A DNA stretch of 64,000 nt from Streptococcus gallinaceus (lineage in GTDB: Bacteria > Bacillota > Bacilli > Lactobacillales > Streptococcaceae). Shown one piece after another: positions 17,717-28,002 of the stretch; the stretch's first letter is position 1, and each line of letters opens with the position of its first letter. The stretch spans positions 372,001-436,000 of the forward strand of contig NZ_JALJXU010000001.1 in NCBI RefSeq assembly GCF_024170225.1, in the 5' to 3' direction. The notes below the pieces were generated by a model, which worked only from the letters and a program-made list of their open reading frames with translations, was not told the origin of the DNA and made no database searches. A program made the translations under genes and the position numbers.

Positions 17717-19981
17717 GTGATTAATCTACAAAATTTTGTCCAATCAATGTATGCCAAACGAATTGAAGACTGTTCAGATCATGATTTATACTACGCCTTA
17801 TTAGCCTTTACCAAGCAGCGTAGTGAAGCCAAGTGTACCAATGAGCAGAAGAAGAAAGTTTACTATATCTCAGCTGAATTTTTAATTGGGAAGCTATTGT
17901 CCAATAATCTAATCAATCTGGGTTTGTATGATGAGGTTAAGGAGCAGCTTCGAGTTGCTGGAAAAGACTTGCTTGCCATTGAAGAAATGGAACTCGAACC
18001 CTCTCTTGGAAACGGGGGTCTCGGTCGCTTGGCAGCTTGTTTCTTGGATTCGATTGCCAGTCTTGGACTGAATGGGGATGGTGTTGGGCTCAATTACCAC
18101 TTTGGTCTCTTCCAGCAAATTTTCCAGTATCACCAACAAGCAGCCATCCCGAATGGCTGGATTACACCACGTTCGTGGCTCAGCGAGTCTCCGATTTCTT
18201 ATCAGGTGCCTTTCGCCAATTTTACATTGACTTCTAAGCTCTATGACATTGACGTTTCGGGCTATCAAACTGAGCACAAAAATCGTCTGCGTTTATTTGA
18301 CCTAGGATCGGTGGATGACAACATCGTCTACGACGGAATTGAGTTTGATAAGGAAGATATTTTCCGTAATCTGACGCTCTTTCTTTACCCAGATGATTCG
18401 ACGGATGACGGGAAAATTTTGCGGATTTTCCAACAATATTTCATGGTATCCAATGCTGCTCAGCTCTTGATTGATGAAGCCATTGCTAAAGGTTCCAATC
18501 TGCATGACTTGCCAGACTATGCCGTTGTACAGATCAATGACACCCACCCTTCACTGGTCATTCCGGAGTTGATTCGACTTTTGGAATTGCGTGGCATTCC
18601 TTTTGATGAAGGGGTTGAAATTGTCAAGAAGATGACAGCCTATACCAACCACACTATCTTGTCAGAAGCCCTGGAAAAATGGCCGCTTGAGTTTCTCAAT
18701 CGTGTGGTGCCACACTTGGTGCCGTTTATCGAAGAATTGGACCGACGTGCAAAACTCATCCAAGATGATCCATCGGTCAATATCATTGATGAATCGGGTC
18801 GTGTGCACATGGCCCGCATGGATATCCACTACGGATTTTCCATCAATGGCGTAGCGGCCTTGCACACAGAAATCCTAAAATCATCCGAATTAAAGGCCTT
18901 TTATGACCTCTATCCCGAAAAATTCAATAACAAGACAAACGGGATTACTTTCCGCCGTTGGCTCATGCATGCCAATCCGAGCTTGGCGCACTATATTGAA
19001 GAATTGATCGGGCAGGACTACCATCAGGATGCTAGCCAGTTGGAGAATCTGCTTGCCTTCAAAGATAGAGCCGATGTCAAGGAAAAATTGGAGGCTATCA
19101 AGATTCACAACAAACGGAAATTGCAACGCCATCTGGAAAAACGCCAAGGTGTGCATGTGAATCCAGATTCTATTTTTGATGTGCAAATCAAACGTCTCCA
19201 CGAATACAAGCGTCAGCAGATGAATGTACTCTATGTCATTCACAAATACTTGGTCATTAAGAGTGGACAAATTCCAGAGCGTCCCTTGACTGTTTTCTTC
19301 GGAGGAAAAGCTGCGCCAGCTTACACAGCAGCTCAGGATATCATTCACTTGATTTTGGTTCTGTCCCAGCTCATCCAGCACGACCCAGAAGTCAGCCCTC
19401 ACTTGCAAGTGGTTATGATTGAAAACTACAATGTGACAGAGGCTTCCTTTATCATTCCCGCAGCAGATATTTCAGAGCAAATTTCTCTGGCGTCAAAAGA
19501 AGCATCAGGCACGGGAAATATGAAATTCATGCTCAACGGGGCTTTAACAATTGGAACGGATGACGGCGCCAATGTAGAAATTCATGATCTGGTTGGTGAT
19601 GAAAATATTTATATTTTCGGCCAAGATAGCCAGTCCATCATTGACCACTATGCACATGGTAGTTATCACCCGCATGATTTCTATGATCGAGAGACGGTTC
19701 GTCCGCTGGTTGATTTCATTACCAGCGATGCCGTTCGTCAGGCAGGCGGGATTGATGAGCGTCTCTGGCGTTTGCAAGACAATCTCAAATATCAGGATCA
19801 TTTTATGACCTTACTTGACTTGGAAGAGTATATTGCGACCAAGGAAAAAATGCTGGCTGACTACCAAGACCGTGATGCTTGGTTGGACAAGGTGATTGTT
19901 AATATTGCCAAGGCAAGTTTCTTCTCTAGTGACCGCACGATTCAGCAGTATAATGATGAGATTTGGCACTTGGAGCGATAA
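17717..19981 (+). CDS. glgP: Glycogen/maltodextrin phosphorylase
   Basis: A 754-residue GT35 family phosphorylase that releases glucose-1-phosphate from alpha-1,4-glucans. The PLP-lysine motif [20 protein letters not shown] is intact, as are [19 protein letters not shown] and [15 protein letters not shown]. Length is normal for the short bacterial type. The start is GTG at 17717 behind AGAGGA. No malQ or glycogen synthesis genes lie nearby. Its own promoter and candidate cre suggest glucose repression. The exact polymer preference, glycogen or maltodextrin, cannot be read from the sequence. Confidence 0.95.
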   Translation: MINLQNFVQSMYAKRIEDCSDHDLYYALLAFTKQRSEAKCTNEQKKKVYYISAEFLIGKLLSNNLINLGLYDEVKEQLRVAGKDLLAIEEMELEPSLGNGGLGRLAACFLDSIASLGLNGDGVGLNYHFGLFQQIFQYHQQAAIPNGWITPRSWLSESPISYQVPFANFTLTSKLYDIDVSGYQTEHKNRLRLFDLGSVDDNIVYDGIEFDKEDIFRNLTLFLYPDDSTDDGKILRIFQQYFMVSNAAQLLIDEAIAKGSNLHDLPDYAVVQINDTHPSLVIPELIRLLELRGIPFDEGVEIVKKMTAYTNHTILSEALEKWPLEFLNRVVPHLVPFIEELDRRAKLIQDDPSVNIIDESGRVHMARMDIHYGFSINGVAALHTEILKSSELKAFYDLYPEKFNNKTNGITFRRWLMHANPSLAHYIEELIGQDYHQDASQLENLLAFKDRADVKEKLEAIKIHNKRKLQRHLEKRQGVHVNPDSIFDVQIKRLHEYKRQQMNVLYVIHKYLVIKSGQIPERPLTVFFGGKAAPAYTAAQDIIHLILVLSQLIQHDPEVSPHLQVVMIENYNVTEASFIIPAADISEQISLASKEASGTGNMKFMLNGALTIGTDDGANVEIHDLVGDENIYIFGQDSQSIIDHYAHGSYHPHDFYDRETVRPLVDFITSDAVRQAGGIDERLWRLQDNLKYQDHFMTLLDLEEYIATKEKMLADYQDRDAWLDKVIVNIAKASFFSSDRTIQQYNDEIWHLER

Positions 19982-19999
19982 AATACGAAGGAGGTAGTT

Positions 20000-20215
20000 A
20001 TGGTAACAGTAGTACCAGAAATAGTTATCAGGATTATTGAATTTCTGATGTATCTGGTGATTTCAGGCTTTCTTGGTTATGGATTGCTAAGGGGAATTGC
20101 TCGTATCCAGACTAGAAAAAGTTTGAAAATATCGCTTGCATTCCTTTACCTAGTTACTTGGCTATTTCTGACCTATTTTGTCTTATTTTTCCTATTCTTA
20201 GGATACAATTCCTAA
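20000..20215 (+). CDS. Small membrane protein of unknown function
   Basis: A 71-residue protein with two strongly hydrophobic helices (about 8-30 and 45-67) joined by a short basic loop (GIARIQTRKSLK). A perfect GAAGGAGG site 8 bases before the ATG supports translation. It follows glgP after 18 bases and ends just before a terminator, so it is probably co-transcribed. No family recognised. Confidence 0.65.
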   Translation: MVTVVPEIVIRIIEFLMYLVISGFLGYGLLRGIARIQTRKSLKISLAFLYLVTWLFLTYFVLFFLFLGYNS

Positions 20216-20217
20216 TC

Positions 20218-20244
20218 AAGGCTGGCGTGTGCCAGCCTTTTTCC
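20218..20244 (+). terminator. Terminator after glgP and the small membrane protein
   Basis: AAGGCTGGC and GCCAGCCTT form a 9-bp GC-rich stem around GTGT, followed by TTTT. Confidence 0.92.
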
Positions 20245-20277
20245 ATTTACTCTGAAATGTGCTATACTATCCTTATG
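20240..20277 (+). promoter_or_regulatory. hemW promoter abutting the start codon (predicted leaderless)
   Basis: TTTCCA (20240-20245) and the extended -10 TGCTATACT (20260-20268) are 17 bases apart. Only six bases, ATCCTT, separate the -10 from the ATG at 20275, so transcription is expected to begin at or next to the A of the start codon. No Shine-Dalgarno sequence is present. Confidence 0.65.
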
Positions 20278-21408
20278 CAAAAAAGACCCACATCTGCTTA
20301 TATCCATATTCCATTCTGCACGCAGATTTGTTATTACTGTGACTTTTCCAAGGTTTTTATCAAAAATCAGCCAGTCGATGACTATCTGAAAATGCTCATG
20401 GAAGAAGTGAAATACTACGATCTACCAGCGCTGAAAACCCTCTATATCGGTGGCGGAACGCCGTCGGCCTTGTCGGCTGAACAGCTAGAGTATTTACTGA
20501 CGCATCTAGAAAAAATCTTGGACTTGTCAGAAATCGAAGAATTCACAATCGAGGCCAACCCAGGAGATTTGACAGCTGAGAAAATTGCTGTGCTGAAAAA
20601 TTCAAAATGCAACCGCGTTTCTCTGGGCGTGCAGACATTTGACGATCGTATGCTGAAAAAAATTGGCCGCAGTCACAATCAAGCTCAGATTTACGAGACG
20701 ATTGCAGAGCTGAAAAAAGCTGATTTTCACAATATTTCGATTGACTTGATTTACGCCTTACCGGGTCAGACAATGGAACAGGTAGAGGATAATGTCGCTA
20801 AGGCCTTGACATTGGATATTCCCCATATGAGCCTCTACAGTCTGATTTTGGAAAATCATACCGTCTTCATGAATCGTCAGCGCCGTGGCAACCTGCATCT
20901 GCCCAATGAAGATGTCGAGTCCGATATGTTTGAATATATCTTGCAGGAATTGGAGAAAAATGGATTTGAACATTACGAGATTTCCAATTTTACCAAGCCG
21001 GGATTTGAAAGCCGCCACAATCTCATGTACTGGGACAATGCTGAATATTACGGTCTAGGAGCAGGGGCATCGGGCTATCTGAACGGCATGCGTTATCGCA
21101 ATCGTGGGCCAATCCAGCATTATCTCAAGTCGGTTACAGAAAAAGGACATGCCCGACTGCATGAGGAAATCTTATCGAAAAACGAGCAGATGGAAGAGGA
21201 GATGTTTCTGGGTTTACGGAAGAAATCAGGCATTTCAATCCAGCGTTTTCAAGACAAGTTTGCAGTGAATTTTGAGGAACGCTACGGCAGTATTTTAACA
21301 GACTTGATCCAAGAAGGACTCTTGCAAGTAGAGGGAGATCAGGTTCGGATGACTAAGAAAGGACTTTTCTTGGGAGATACCGTCGCAGGACGCTTTATCT
21401 TAGATTAG
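20275..21408 (+). CDS. hemW: Radical SAM heme chaperone HemW
   Basis: A 377-residue HemW (formerly HemN-like) protein. The radical SAM cluster motif is C15-x3-C19-x2-C22 in HIPFCTQICYYCDF, followed by the glycine motif YIGGGTPSAL. HemW proteins bind and deliver heme rather than act as coproporphyrinogen oxidase; the latter name is a common misannotation. The start MQKRPTSAYIHIP agrees with close relatives although no ribosome-binding site precedes it. The thioesterase gene follows after 14 bases. Confidence 0.93.
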   Translation: MQKRPTSAYIHIPFCTQICYYCDFSKVFIKNQPVDDYLKMLMEEVKYYDLPALKTLYIGGGTPSALSAEQLEYLLTHLEKILDLSEIEEFTIEANPGDLTAEKIAVLKNSKCNRVSLGVQTFDDRMLKKIGRSHNQAQIYETIAELKKADFHNISIDLIYALPGQTMEQVEDNVAKALTLDIPHMSLYSLILENHTVFMNRQRRGNLHLPNEDVESDMFEYILQELEKNGFEHYEISNFTKPGFESRHNLMYWDNAEYYGLGAGASGYLNGMRYRNRGPIQHYLKSVTEKGHARLHEEILSKNEQMEEEMFLGLRKKSGISIQRFQDKFAVNFEERYGSILTDLIQEGLLQVEGDQVRMTKKGLFLGDTVAGRFILD

Positions 21409-21422
21409 CAGAAGGAGAGTAC

Positions 21423-22166
21423 ATGGGCTTAACTTATCAAGAACAATACACCATTCCCTTTGACATCGTCGATGTGAAAAGAGACGTCAAATTATCACTT
21501 TTGATTTTACGTTGCTTGGAAATTTCTGGTCGACAAGCTATCAGTTTAGGACGCAGTGACCGCTACATTTTTGAAGAATATGGCCTGGTCTGGATTGTCA
21601 CAGACTATGAAATGACCATTGACCGCTTGCCTCATTATGGAGAAACGGTTACCATCGCAACAGAAGCTGTATCGCACAATAAGTTTTTCTGTTATCGGAA
21701 ATTCTATATCTATGATGCGGATGGCAATCAAATCATGGATATTCTCTGCTATTTTGTGCTACTGGAGTTGGATAGCCGAAAACTCAGCCCAGTCCCAGCA
21801 GATTTGGTGGCACCATTTGAATCTGAGATGGTAAAAAAAGTACAACGTGCACCGAAATTACCAGCTCTAGATGACCTGATTTCGCAAGTATACCGCATTC
21901 GGTATTTTGACATTGATATGAATGGTCACGTTAATAACAGTAAGTATCTCGAGTGGATGTTTGATGTGATGGATTATGATTTTTTACTGCATCATGTCCC
22001 AAAACGCTTGCAGCTGAAGTACATTAAGGAAGTAGCACCAGGCGGCATGATTGATTCGCAGCACCGCTTGGACAACTTAACTAGCCAGCATGCCATTGTC
22101 GCAGATGGTGAACTACGCGCCCAAGCACAGGTTGAGTGGAGAAAAGTGGACGAGGAAGCCGAGTAA
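21423..22166 (+). CDS. Acyl-ACP thioesterase
   Basis: A 247-residue double hot-dog-fold thioesterase that hydrolyses acyl-ACP to free fatty acid. The second half holds YRIRYFDIDMNGHVNNSKYL, in which the Asn and His of NGHVNNS are the family's catalytic region. AAGGAGAG precedes the ATG, and it is co-transcribed with hemW. In streptococci this enzyme is commonly next to hemW and a NagD-type HAD gene, as here apart from the intervening hyaluronate lyase remnant. Confidence 0.9.
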   Translation: MGLTYQEQYTIPFDIVDVKRDVKLSLLILRCLEISGRQAISLGRSDRYIFEEYGLVWIVTDYEMTIDRLPHYGETVTIATEAVSHNKFFCYRKFYIYDADGNQIMDILCYFVLLELDSRKLSPVPADLVAPFESEMVKKVQRAPKLPALDDLISQVYRIRYFDIDMNGHVNNSKYLEWMFDVMDYDFLLHHVPKRLQLKYIKEVAPGGMIDSQHRLDNLTSQHAIVADGELRAQAQVEWRKVDEEAE

Positions 22167-22172
22167 TGAGTG

Positions 22173-22202
22173 AAACAAGAACGGATACAGTTCTTGTTTT
22201 TT
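22173..22202 (+). terminator. Terminator after the thioesterase gene
   Basis: AAACAAGAAC and GTTCTTGTTT form a stem around a short loop, ending in a T-run. Confidence 0.85.
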
Positions 22203-22254
22203 AGTGTTTTGAAATAGATGAGTTAGTTGCTGCTTGAATAGTAGAAGTTTGCTC

Positions 22255-22290
22255 AAAAAGGCTTAGCCTATTTTATACAGAACTAAGCCC
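22255..22290 (-). terminator. Minus-strand terminator behind the hyaluronate lyase remnant
   Basis: On the minus strand GGCTTAG and CTAAGCC pair around a 16-base loop and are followed by TTTTT. It lies about 40 bases past the remnant's last stop codon. Confidence 0.65.
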
Positions 22291-22325
22291 TTAAAGAGGT
22301 ATTGGATTTTCTAGCAATGCTGGTT

Positions 22326-24868
22326 TTAGTGTGATTTGAGGGATTGTGTCGAGGTTACACTCTCATTTTGAGGTGTTGTGGGATTGTAGTAGTGAATCGT
22401 GTGGGCTGTGGTATCCTTTGTCATGATATATAATCCAGCTTTATCAAGGGCAACTTGTCCATCAATGGTTGTTTTGTTAGTCGTGTATTTGATGATGTAC
22501 CAAGGCTGACTTTCTCGGTCAAAGACAAGCTGGGTTCGCTTTGCTATTTTCTAAAATTTCAAGAGAAGCAAAACTTGTCAGCTAATCTGCTTCTTGCTTA
22601 GTGATATTTGGGAACAAGGTATAGGCGTAGCTATCCTTATCATTCGTATGGGTCTGACTGATGGTGATAAATTGATTTGAGAATTTGGTTGTCGGTTGAT
22701 TGGTGTTTTTGTTGATATCAGACCAAGCGCCGGAGCGACTAATCTTTCCAATATTCAGGTCGGTTGGCTTGGTGAAGTGATAAGCGATATTTCTATCGGC
22801 TTGATCTGACTCGAGGAAGATGGTCTGCACGCCGGAAATCGTTTCGAGCTTGTCTGATAGATTTACTTTTTGACCATTGATATAGACGGTGTAAGGGTGC
22901 TTGCTGTCCTCTTTTCGTTGGTCAATGGTGGTCGAGGCGGTATGCCCAGATGTGTTTGAGATAGCTGCTCCGAGAAAGACAATACGATTAGTGAGAATAA
23001 ACCATCCTTTTCGCAGGCTAAGTTCCTTTTTCCAGTTACTAAAGTCCATAGCGGCTAGCGCGTGTTTGTCATCCAATTTTAATGAACCGACAAAATCAGA
23101 AGGCAGTTTTCCCATACCACTAGATGCTTTGTTTTTAGTGGTCGCATCCAAACGTGTTTCATCTGTTTCGATTGTTCCAGCCAGTTTATAAGGGTCAACG
23201 GTTGGCCAGTAGTTTTCACTATAATGATTTTGGTCAGCGTTGGAGAGGTAGAACATGCCGTCGCTGGTATACCAACCTCTGACATTTTCCTTATTCATTG
23301 CTTCGTAGTTTTGTGTTCGACTTGAAAAGAGAGACAAGGCAAATCCAAAGGATTTTTCAGCATTGTAGTAGGTCAGCTTATCCATATTATTAAAAGTGCT
23401 CAGCCAAGAAGTGACAGGAAGAGCAGGGATGTTCTGATCCTCGAGCAATGTCTTCATCAATCGAATATCGGCATAGGACTTGAAGTTACCGTAAGGGCTG
23501 TAGACTTTGTCTGCCTGTAAAATGCTTTTTAGCTGACTAAGTAGTTTAGTATTTCGAGGGTCGTTTGAGAGATGAGCAATTCGTAAAATCCCCCGTAAAG
23601 CCTCAATAGTAGCTGCATGGGATTTTCCAGTAGAGCGGCTAATGGAACGACCACGACTCATGTCAACAAACTCCCGTTGATAATCAAAGGGAAAAATGAC
23701 TTGTCAATCCAATGATAAATTGAGTCTAGTTCTTCATTTGATAATGGATTTTCGGTTTGTTGAATGATTGGCAGAAGTTGTGATAACCCATCAATTAAAA
23801 CATTTCCATAGGCACCAGTGTAGGCAAGGTTTGTGTGATCAATGTAGGAGCCATCCTTGTAGAATCTTTCGCCACTTGTGACGAATTGGAACAAGCGTGA
23901 CATGGCGGCAGTTGTTGCAGTGATTTCCTGGTCAGTAACCCAGCGATGAGTTTAACACGCCCCATATCGACAAGGTTGCCACCAAGTGCATCAAAAGTTT
24001 TTTTCCAATTATGTCCGAATTTTTCAACAGCCGTGACGTACCGGTTAATCTCCTTTTGGCTGAAATAATCCTGCAGCATAGCGAGGGTGTTGACAAGGGC
24101 GCGTGGTGTTCCGATTTCGTAGTCCCACCAGTTTCCATTTTCAATGGTTTTATCAGGATTGTAGATGTTCTGATAGAGCCATTCAAGACTTTCTTTGATG
24201 CGTCGGATGGCTCTATTATCCCGGTAAAAAGCAGACTTTTCATTCGTGATTTGTTTGGCCAGATCTTCGACATTCTGATAGACGCTAGTCATATTGGACG
24301 ATTGTTTCGTGATATGTGAAATATCGCTGAGAAATCCTGATTGGTCTTTTGCGAGAGATTCTTTGGTTTTGTTTTCTAGCCTCTTGAAAAGCTCTGTCAT
24401 GTGCGAATCAGTCGTGTCATAGGCTTTATTGCCCGTCAGAATATCGCTCCACTCGGATAGCAAGCGAGTATAGGTATCCGCTGAAGTGTCTGATATTGTC
24501 AGAGACAGCCTATCAATCAGCCTTCCCGTGGCATCTTTAACGGTGATAGAGGCAGTTCCTTTTTCGTTAGGAATGAGAATTCTTCCTGAAATCGTTGCAA
24601 TCTTAGGATTTGAGATGGTGTAGGTATAGTCCTCAACTGGGAAAAGGTATTTTTTGTCCAGAGGAATAGTAAGATTTTTTTCAAGCTGAGAAGAAGGTTC
24701 TGAAACCGTTGATGTCTGTGTGGTGGATTCTGATGTTGTGGTAATGGTTGCCGACTTGGTAGTGACATTTTCATCTGCAAAAGCGACTGTTTGACTGCTC
24801 CATAGACCTAAAAGCACGGTTGAAAACAAAAGATATCTAAAATGGATCTGCGTTCTTTTTGAGGGCAT
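22326..24868 (-). pseudogene. hylA: Decayed hyaluronate lyase (PL8)
   Basis: The gene once encoded a secreted polysaccharide lyase of about 845 residues. The signal peptide MPSKRTQIHFRYLLFS is intact. The catalytic His and Tyr region reads [12 protein letters not shown] near 23830. Damage seen: a frameshift near 23935 after AGLLT, a frameshift near 23670 between FPLIING and EFVDMSRGR, a TAG after ITKQEAD near 22582 (restorable by CAG), and another frameshift near 22545. The last segment continues as VFDRESQPWYIIKYT to the TAA at 22326. The product cannot be active. hyl is known to be inactivated in many S. suis isolates. Confidence 0.9.
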
Positions 24869-25030
24869 GATAATCTTCTTTAAAATATAATAAACTTCAT
24901 AAATATAATTTATTATAATACTAAAACGGAAATAATTTGTTTTTATGTGAGTGTATAGATTAAACATGTTTCTAGAATCGTCTGGTGTTTTCTTTTTGAG
25001 GTTTTACTACCATGCTGAGCTAAGATATTG

Positions 25031-25036
25031 TATAAT
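25031..25036 (+). promoter_or_regulatory. -10 box of the HAD phosphatase gene
   Basis: TATAAT at 25031-25036, 38 bases before the ATG at 25075. No convincing -35 box is seen. Confidence 0.5.
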
Positions 25037-25074
25037 AACAAGTATTGAAATGTTTTGAAAATGAAGGAGCACAC

Positions 25075-25848
25075 ATGACCTATCAAGGCTATTTGATTGA
25101 TTTAGATGGAACGATTTACAAGGGAACGGAGCGGATTCCATCTGGTGAACGCTTTGTAGCGCGTTTGCAGGAAGCGGGGCTTCCTTATCTTTTCGTGACC
25201 AACAATACAACGCGCTCTCCTGAGCAGATTCAGGAAATGCTGGCTAGTCGATTTGATGTGAAAACACCGCTCGATACTATTTATACAGCGACACATGCAA
25301 CCATTGACTATATGAATGACTTGGGTAAGGAAAAAACAGTCTATGTCATTGGTGAATCTGGTTTGAAATCAGCCATTACAGAAGCGGGCTATGTTCTTGA
25401 TACGGAAAATCCTGCCTATGTAGTCGTTGGGCTGGATTGGCAAGTGGACTACGAAAAATTTGCGACAGCAACTTTAGCCATTGAAAAAGGAGCAACCTTT
25501 ATCGGGACCAATCCAGACCTCAATATTCCGACAGAACGAGGCTTGCTACCAGGTGCAGGTTCCTTGCTTGCACTCTTAGAAGCCGCAACCCGTGTGAAGC
25601 CAGTCATCATGGGAAAACCAGAGGCAATTATCATGGATAAAGCCTTGGCTCATCTAGGAACAGAACGGTCGCAGACAGTCATGGTCGGAGACAATTACCT
25701 GACAGATATTCGAGCAGGGATTGACAATGGCTTTCCTACTATCTTAGTCTTGACAGGATTTACCAAAAAAGAAGAGGTAGCAGATTTACCGATTGCACCG
25801 ACTCATGTGCTGGATTCTTTGGATGAATGGACGGTTTATGAAAATTAA
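25075..25848 (+). CDS. NagD-type HAD-IIA phosphatase
   Basis: A 257-residue haloacid dehalogenase superfamily phosphatase. Motif I is DLDGTIYKG with the two catalytic aspartates, motif II is VTNNTTR, and the C-terminal motif is [13 protein letters not shown]. The cap between them places it in class IIA (NagD/YutF). The substrate is a small phosphorylated metabolite not identifiable here. The ATG at 25075 is chosen for the AAGGAG just upstream. Its end overlaps the next gene by 11 bases. Confidence 0.9.
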   Translation: MTYQGYLIDLDGTIYKGTERIPSGERFVARLQEAGLPYLFVTNNTTRSPEQIQEMLASRFDVKTPLDTIYTATHATIDYMNDLGKEKTVYVIGESGLKSAITEAGYVLDTENPAYVVVGLDWQVDYEKFATATLAIEKGATFIGTNPDLNIPTERGLLPGAGSLLALLEAATRVKPVIMGKPEAIIMDKALAHLGTERSQTVMVGDNYLTDIRAGIDNGFPTILVLTGFTKKEEVADLPIAPTHVLDSLDEWTVYEN

Positions 25849-26497
25849 ATTACAAGCAGCAGGAGTGGTTCTTAATCTCCTGACATTGGCTATTTTGGCG
25901 ACGATTTACGGCGCTTGGTTGGCATATCCCTTGGAAATAAAATGGTTAGGGCTGGAAAATATCGTCTATATGAAAGCAGCAGATATTTCTTATAATTTTA
26001 ATATCCTGATGCAGTATTTGACAAATCCTTTGCAGCATGTTCTTTCCATGCCAAGTTTTTCATCGTCTGATGCAGGACTGCATCATTTTACACAGGTTAA
26101 GTGGCTCTTTCACCTAGCGCAGGGATTGTTTCTCTGTAGCCTTCCAGCTCTTTATTTCTTTTGGAAAGAAGTGATTCGCAAGGGCTTTGGTAGTCTATTC
26201 CAAAAAGTATTTATTTGGGCAGCCTTGGTACCTGTTCTAGTGGCTCTTATTGGACTCTTAGTTGGCTTTGAACAATTCTTTATCCTCTTCCACAAAATTC
26301 TTTTTGTTGGTGACCAAACTTGGCTATTTGACCCAAATACAGACCCGGTTATTTACATCCTACCTGAAGAATTTTTCCTACATTGCTTCTTACTATTTTT
26401 TGTTCTTTACGAAGCTTTCTGTGGAATAATGATTTTTTTAACGTATGTGTCTAGAGTTTTTCAACCAGCTGGATATGACATTTCAAATAATTTCTGA
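25838..26497 (+). CDS. TIGR01906 family integral membrane protein
   Basis: A 219-residue protein with about four membrane helices and a long extracytoplasmic loop near residues 35-85. It matches the TIGR01906 family of Firmicutes membrane proteins, function unknown. The start overlaps the HAD gene's last codons by 11 bases, so translation is coupled. The hemW, thioesterase, HAD, TIGR01906 order is conserved in other streptococci, which supports the call. Confidence 0.85.
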   Translation: MKIKLQAAGVVLNLLTLAILATIYGAWLAYPLEIKWLGLENIVYMKAADISYNFNILMQYLTNPLQHVLSMPSFSSSDAGLHHFTQVKWLFHLAQGLFLCSLPALYFFWKEVIRKGFGSLFQKVFIWAALVPVLVALIGLLVGFEQFFILFHKILFVGDQTWLFDPNTDPVIYILPEEFFLHCFLLFFVLYEAFCGIMIFLTYVSRVFQPAGYDISNNF

Positions 26498-26631
26498 TAC
26501 AATATCAATATAATGACAAACATAAATATAATTATGTTAGAGAGAAAATTGGGTGGCTTGTGAAAGAAAAAGGCTATCGTTCAGCTTCAGCTTTCATCAA
26601 TGAATTTTTCAAAAGCTACAAAAAGGAGTAG
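26491..26631 (+). other. Short open frame just upstream of fic, possible antitoxin remnant
   Basis: The frame is open from 26491 to the TAG at 26629, three bases before the fic start. It would read VREKIGWLVKEKGYRSAS, then AFINEFFKSYKKE. There is no ATG; the only plausible start is GTG at 26560, giving 23 residues. The coherent ending immediately before fic suggests the tail of a partner gene. It carries no clear Fic-inhibiting motif. It may also be meaningless. Confidence 0.3.
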
Positions 26632-26634
26632 TAA

Positions 26635-27441
26635 ATGGAATCAACCTATGAAATTGACAATCCTAGTCTCTCCTACCAAACCAAAGTAGATTATTGGGCA
26701 ACGGGGTTCGGACTTCAGAAAGTAGATAATCTGGAACCTTCTCCTTACATGCTTGAACTTGCGAAGGAACAGATTGAAGGGAAAATAGAATACCAACAAA
26801 TCTATGAGCAAATCACCAAATATCATGATGAGATAGATGATAGTACCAAGGAAGCAGATATTGTTGCCTTGCGTATCGTAGAACTGTTGTCTAGTCATGC
26901 TTTTAAGTTTGCTCCAAGTACCTTGAAGATGATACACGAAGAATTATTCCAAGGGATTCTGAATCCCGACTATCCGATAGGAGAATACCGTCACAACAAT
27001 ATCACAAAGAAAGAGGCAATTTTAGAGGGTGATACAGTTATCTATGATGATTATAGAACGATTGAAGCTAGTTTGAATTATGACTTTGACCAAGAAAAAA
27101 AATTCAACTACCAGGGAAAATCTTATGAAGAAATTGTGCAACACCTAAAAGAGTTCATGTCAGGTATTTGGCAGATTCATCCATTTCGAGAAGGCAATAC
27201 TCGAACTGTTACAGTCTTTATGATTAAATATCTGCGCTACATGGGATTTGAAGTAGATAACACTCCCTTCCAGCAACATGCTAGATATTTTAGAGATTCC
27301 CTGGTGTTAGATAATGCCAAAAAGCTGAAGCAACATCCAGAATATCTAAAAAAATTCTTTGACAATCTGCTCCTAGAGGGAAGAAATGAACTTTCTTTGG
27401 TAAAAATGTATCAAGAGGTTCTTCCTAAACAGGAAAAGTAG
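26635..27441 (+). CDS. fic: Fic family protein (probable AMP transferase)
   Basis: A 268-residue protein with the full Fic motif HPFREGNTR (residues 182-190). Its histidine is the catalytic base and the Glu/Gly/Asn/Arg residues hold the nucleotide. Such enzymes usually transfer AMP from ATP to target proteins. The N-terminal Fic_N region is present. There is no wing helix-turn-helix, so this is a short form. The C-terminal NLLLEGRNEL (Glu248) lies where class III Fic proteins keep their inhibitory glutamate, but the match is loose. AAAAGGAG precedes the ATG. Confidence 0.88.
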   Translation: MESTYEIDNPSLSYQTKVDYWATGFGLQKVDNLEPSPYMLELAKEQIEGKIEYQQIYEQITKYHDEIDDSTKEADIVALRIVELLSSHAFKFAPSTLKMIHEELFQGILNPDYPIGEYRHNNITKKEAILEGDTVIYDDYRTIEASLNYDFDQEKKFNYQGKSYEEIVQHLKEFMSGIWQIHPFREGNTRTVTVFMIKYLRYMGFEVDNTPFQQHARYFRDSLVLDNAKKLKQHPEYLKKFFDNLLLEGRNELSLVKMYQEVLPKQEK

Positions 27442-27480
27442 TCCTTGAAAAAGATAATGAGCTAGGGTTATAAATATAAT

Positions 27481-27510
27481 GGCCTTTTCCGAAGAAGAAA
27501 AGGTCTTTTG
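27481..27510 (+). terminator. Terminator after fic
   Basis: GGCCTTTTC pairs with GAAAAGGTC (one G-T pair) around a short loop, followed by TTTTG. The rest of the 325-base gap between fic and rpsU is AT-rich and holds only a doubtful 46-codon frame (27574-27714) and the rpsU promoter. Confidence 0.75.
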
Positions 27511-27703
27511 TTTGCTTAAAAACTAGTTAATACTTACCGTGTTATTCCGTAAAATAAGACAAGGAAAAGTATCATGGAAAATATATGGACTACCAAGTGC
27601 AAAAATACGTATATTCAGGCACGGTCTTTTTTCGTAGAAATAGTTGCTATTCGTAGGGATTTTCACTCTCAAAAATTTACCACATACTTTTTTAACAAAA
27701 CGA

Positions 27704-27732
27704 TTGACTTTTAAATGAAGTTGTAGTACACT
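27704..27732 (+). promoter_or_regulatory. rpsU promoter
   Basis: TTGACT (27704-27709) and TACACT (27727-27732) at exactly 17 bases spacing, 34 bases before the rpsU start. Confidence 0.72.
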
Positions 27733-27766
27733 ATTAAGGACTTTGAAATTGAGGGGAGTGAAAAAT

Positions 27767-27943
27767 ATGTCAAAAACTGTAGTACGCAAGAATGAATCAC
27801 TTGATGATGCTCTTCGCCGTTTCAAACGTGCGGTTACCAAAGCTGGTACGCTTCAAGAAACACGCAAACGTGAATTCTACGAAAAACCATCTGTAAAACG
27901 TAAACGCAAATCAGAAGCAGCTCGTAAGCGTAAAAAATTCTAA
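27767..27943 (+). CDS. rpsU: 30S ribosomal protein S21
   Basis: A 58-residue, very basic protein that binds the platform of the small ribosomal subunit near the 3' end of 16S rRNA. The sequence [19 protein letters not shown] and the lysine/arginine-rich tail ending RKRKKF are diagnostic. The start is ATG at 27767. It has its own promoter and a terminator immediately after, unlike the classic rpsU-dnaG-rpoD operon of enteric bacteria. Confidence 0.97.
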
Positions 27944-27951
27944 TAGAATAT

Positions 27952-27980
27952 AAAAAACAGCTGTAAGGCTGTTTTTTTGT
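27952..27980 (+). terminator. Terminator between rpsU and galE
   Basis: AAAAAACAGC and GCTGTTTTTT pair around TGTAAG. galE's ribosome-binding site begins only about 12 bases later, with no room for an obvious promoter between. Confidence 0.85.
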
Positions 27981-28002
27981 CACTAATACAAAGGAGAATG
28001 GC

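Noticed and set aside
22204..22325. A possible further gene between the thioesterase and the hyaluronate lyase remnant
   Set aside because: The 120 bases hold only a minus-strand terminator hairpin and spacer.
27574..27714. A 46-codon frame between fic and rpsU with AAGGAA before its ATG
   Set aside because: Composition is that of AT-rich spacer, it runs into the rpsU promoter, and the product resembles no known family. Too weak to call a gene.
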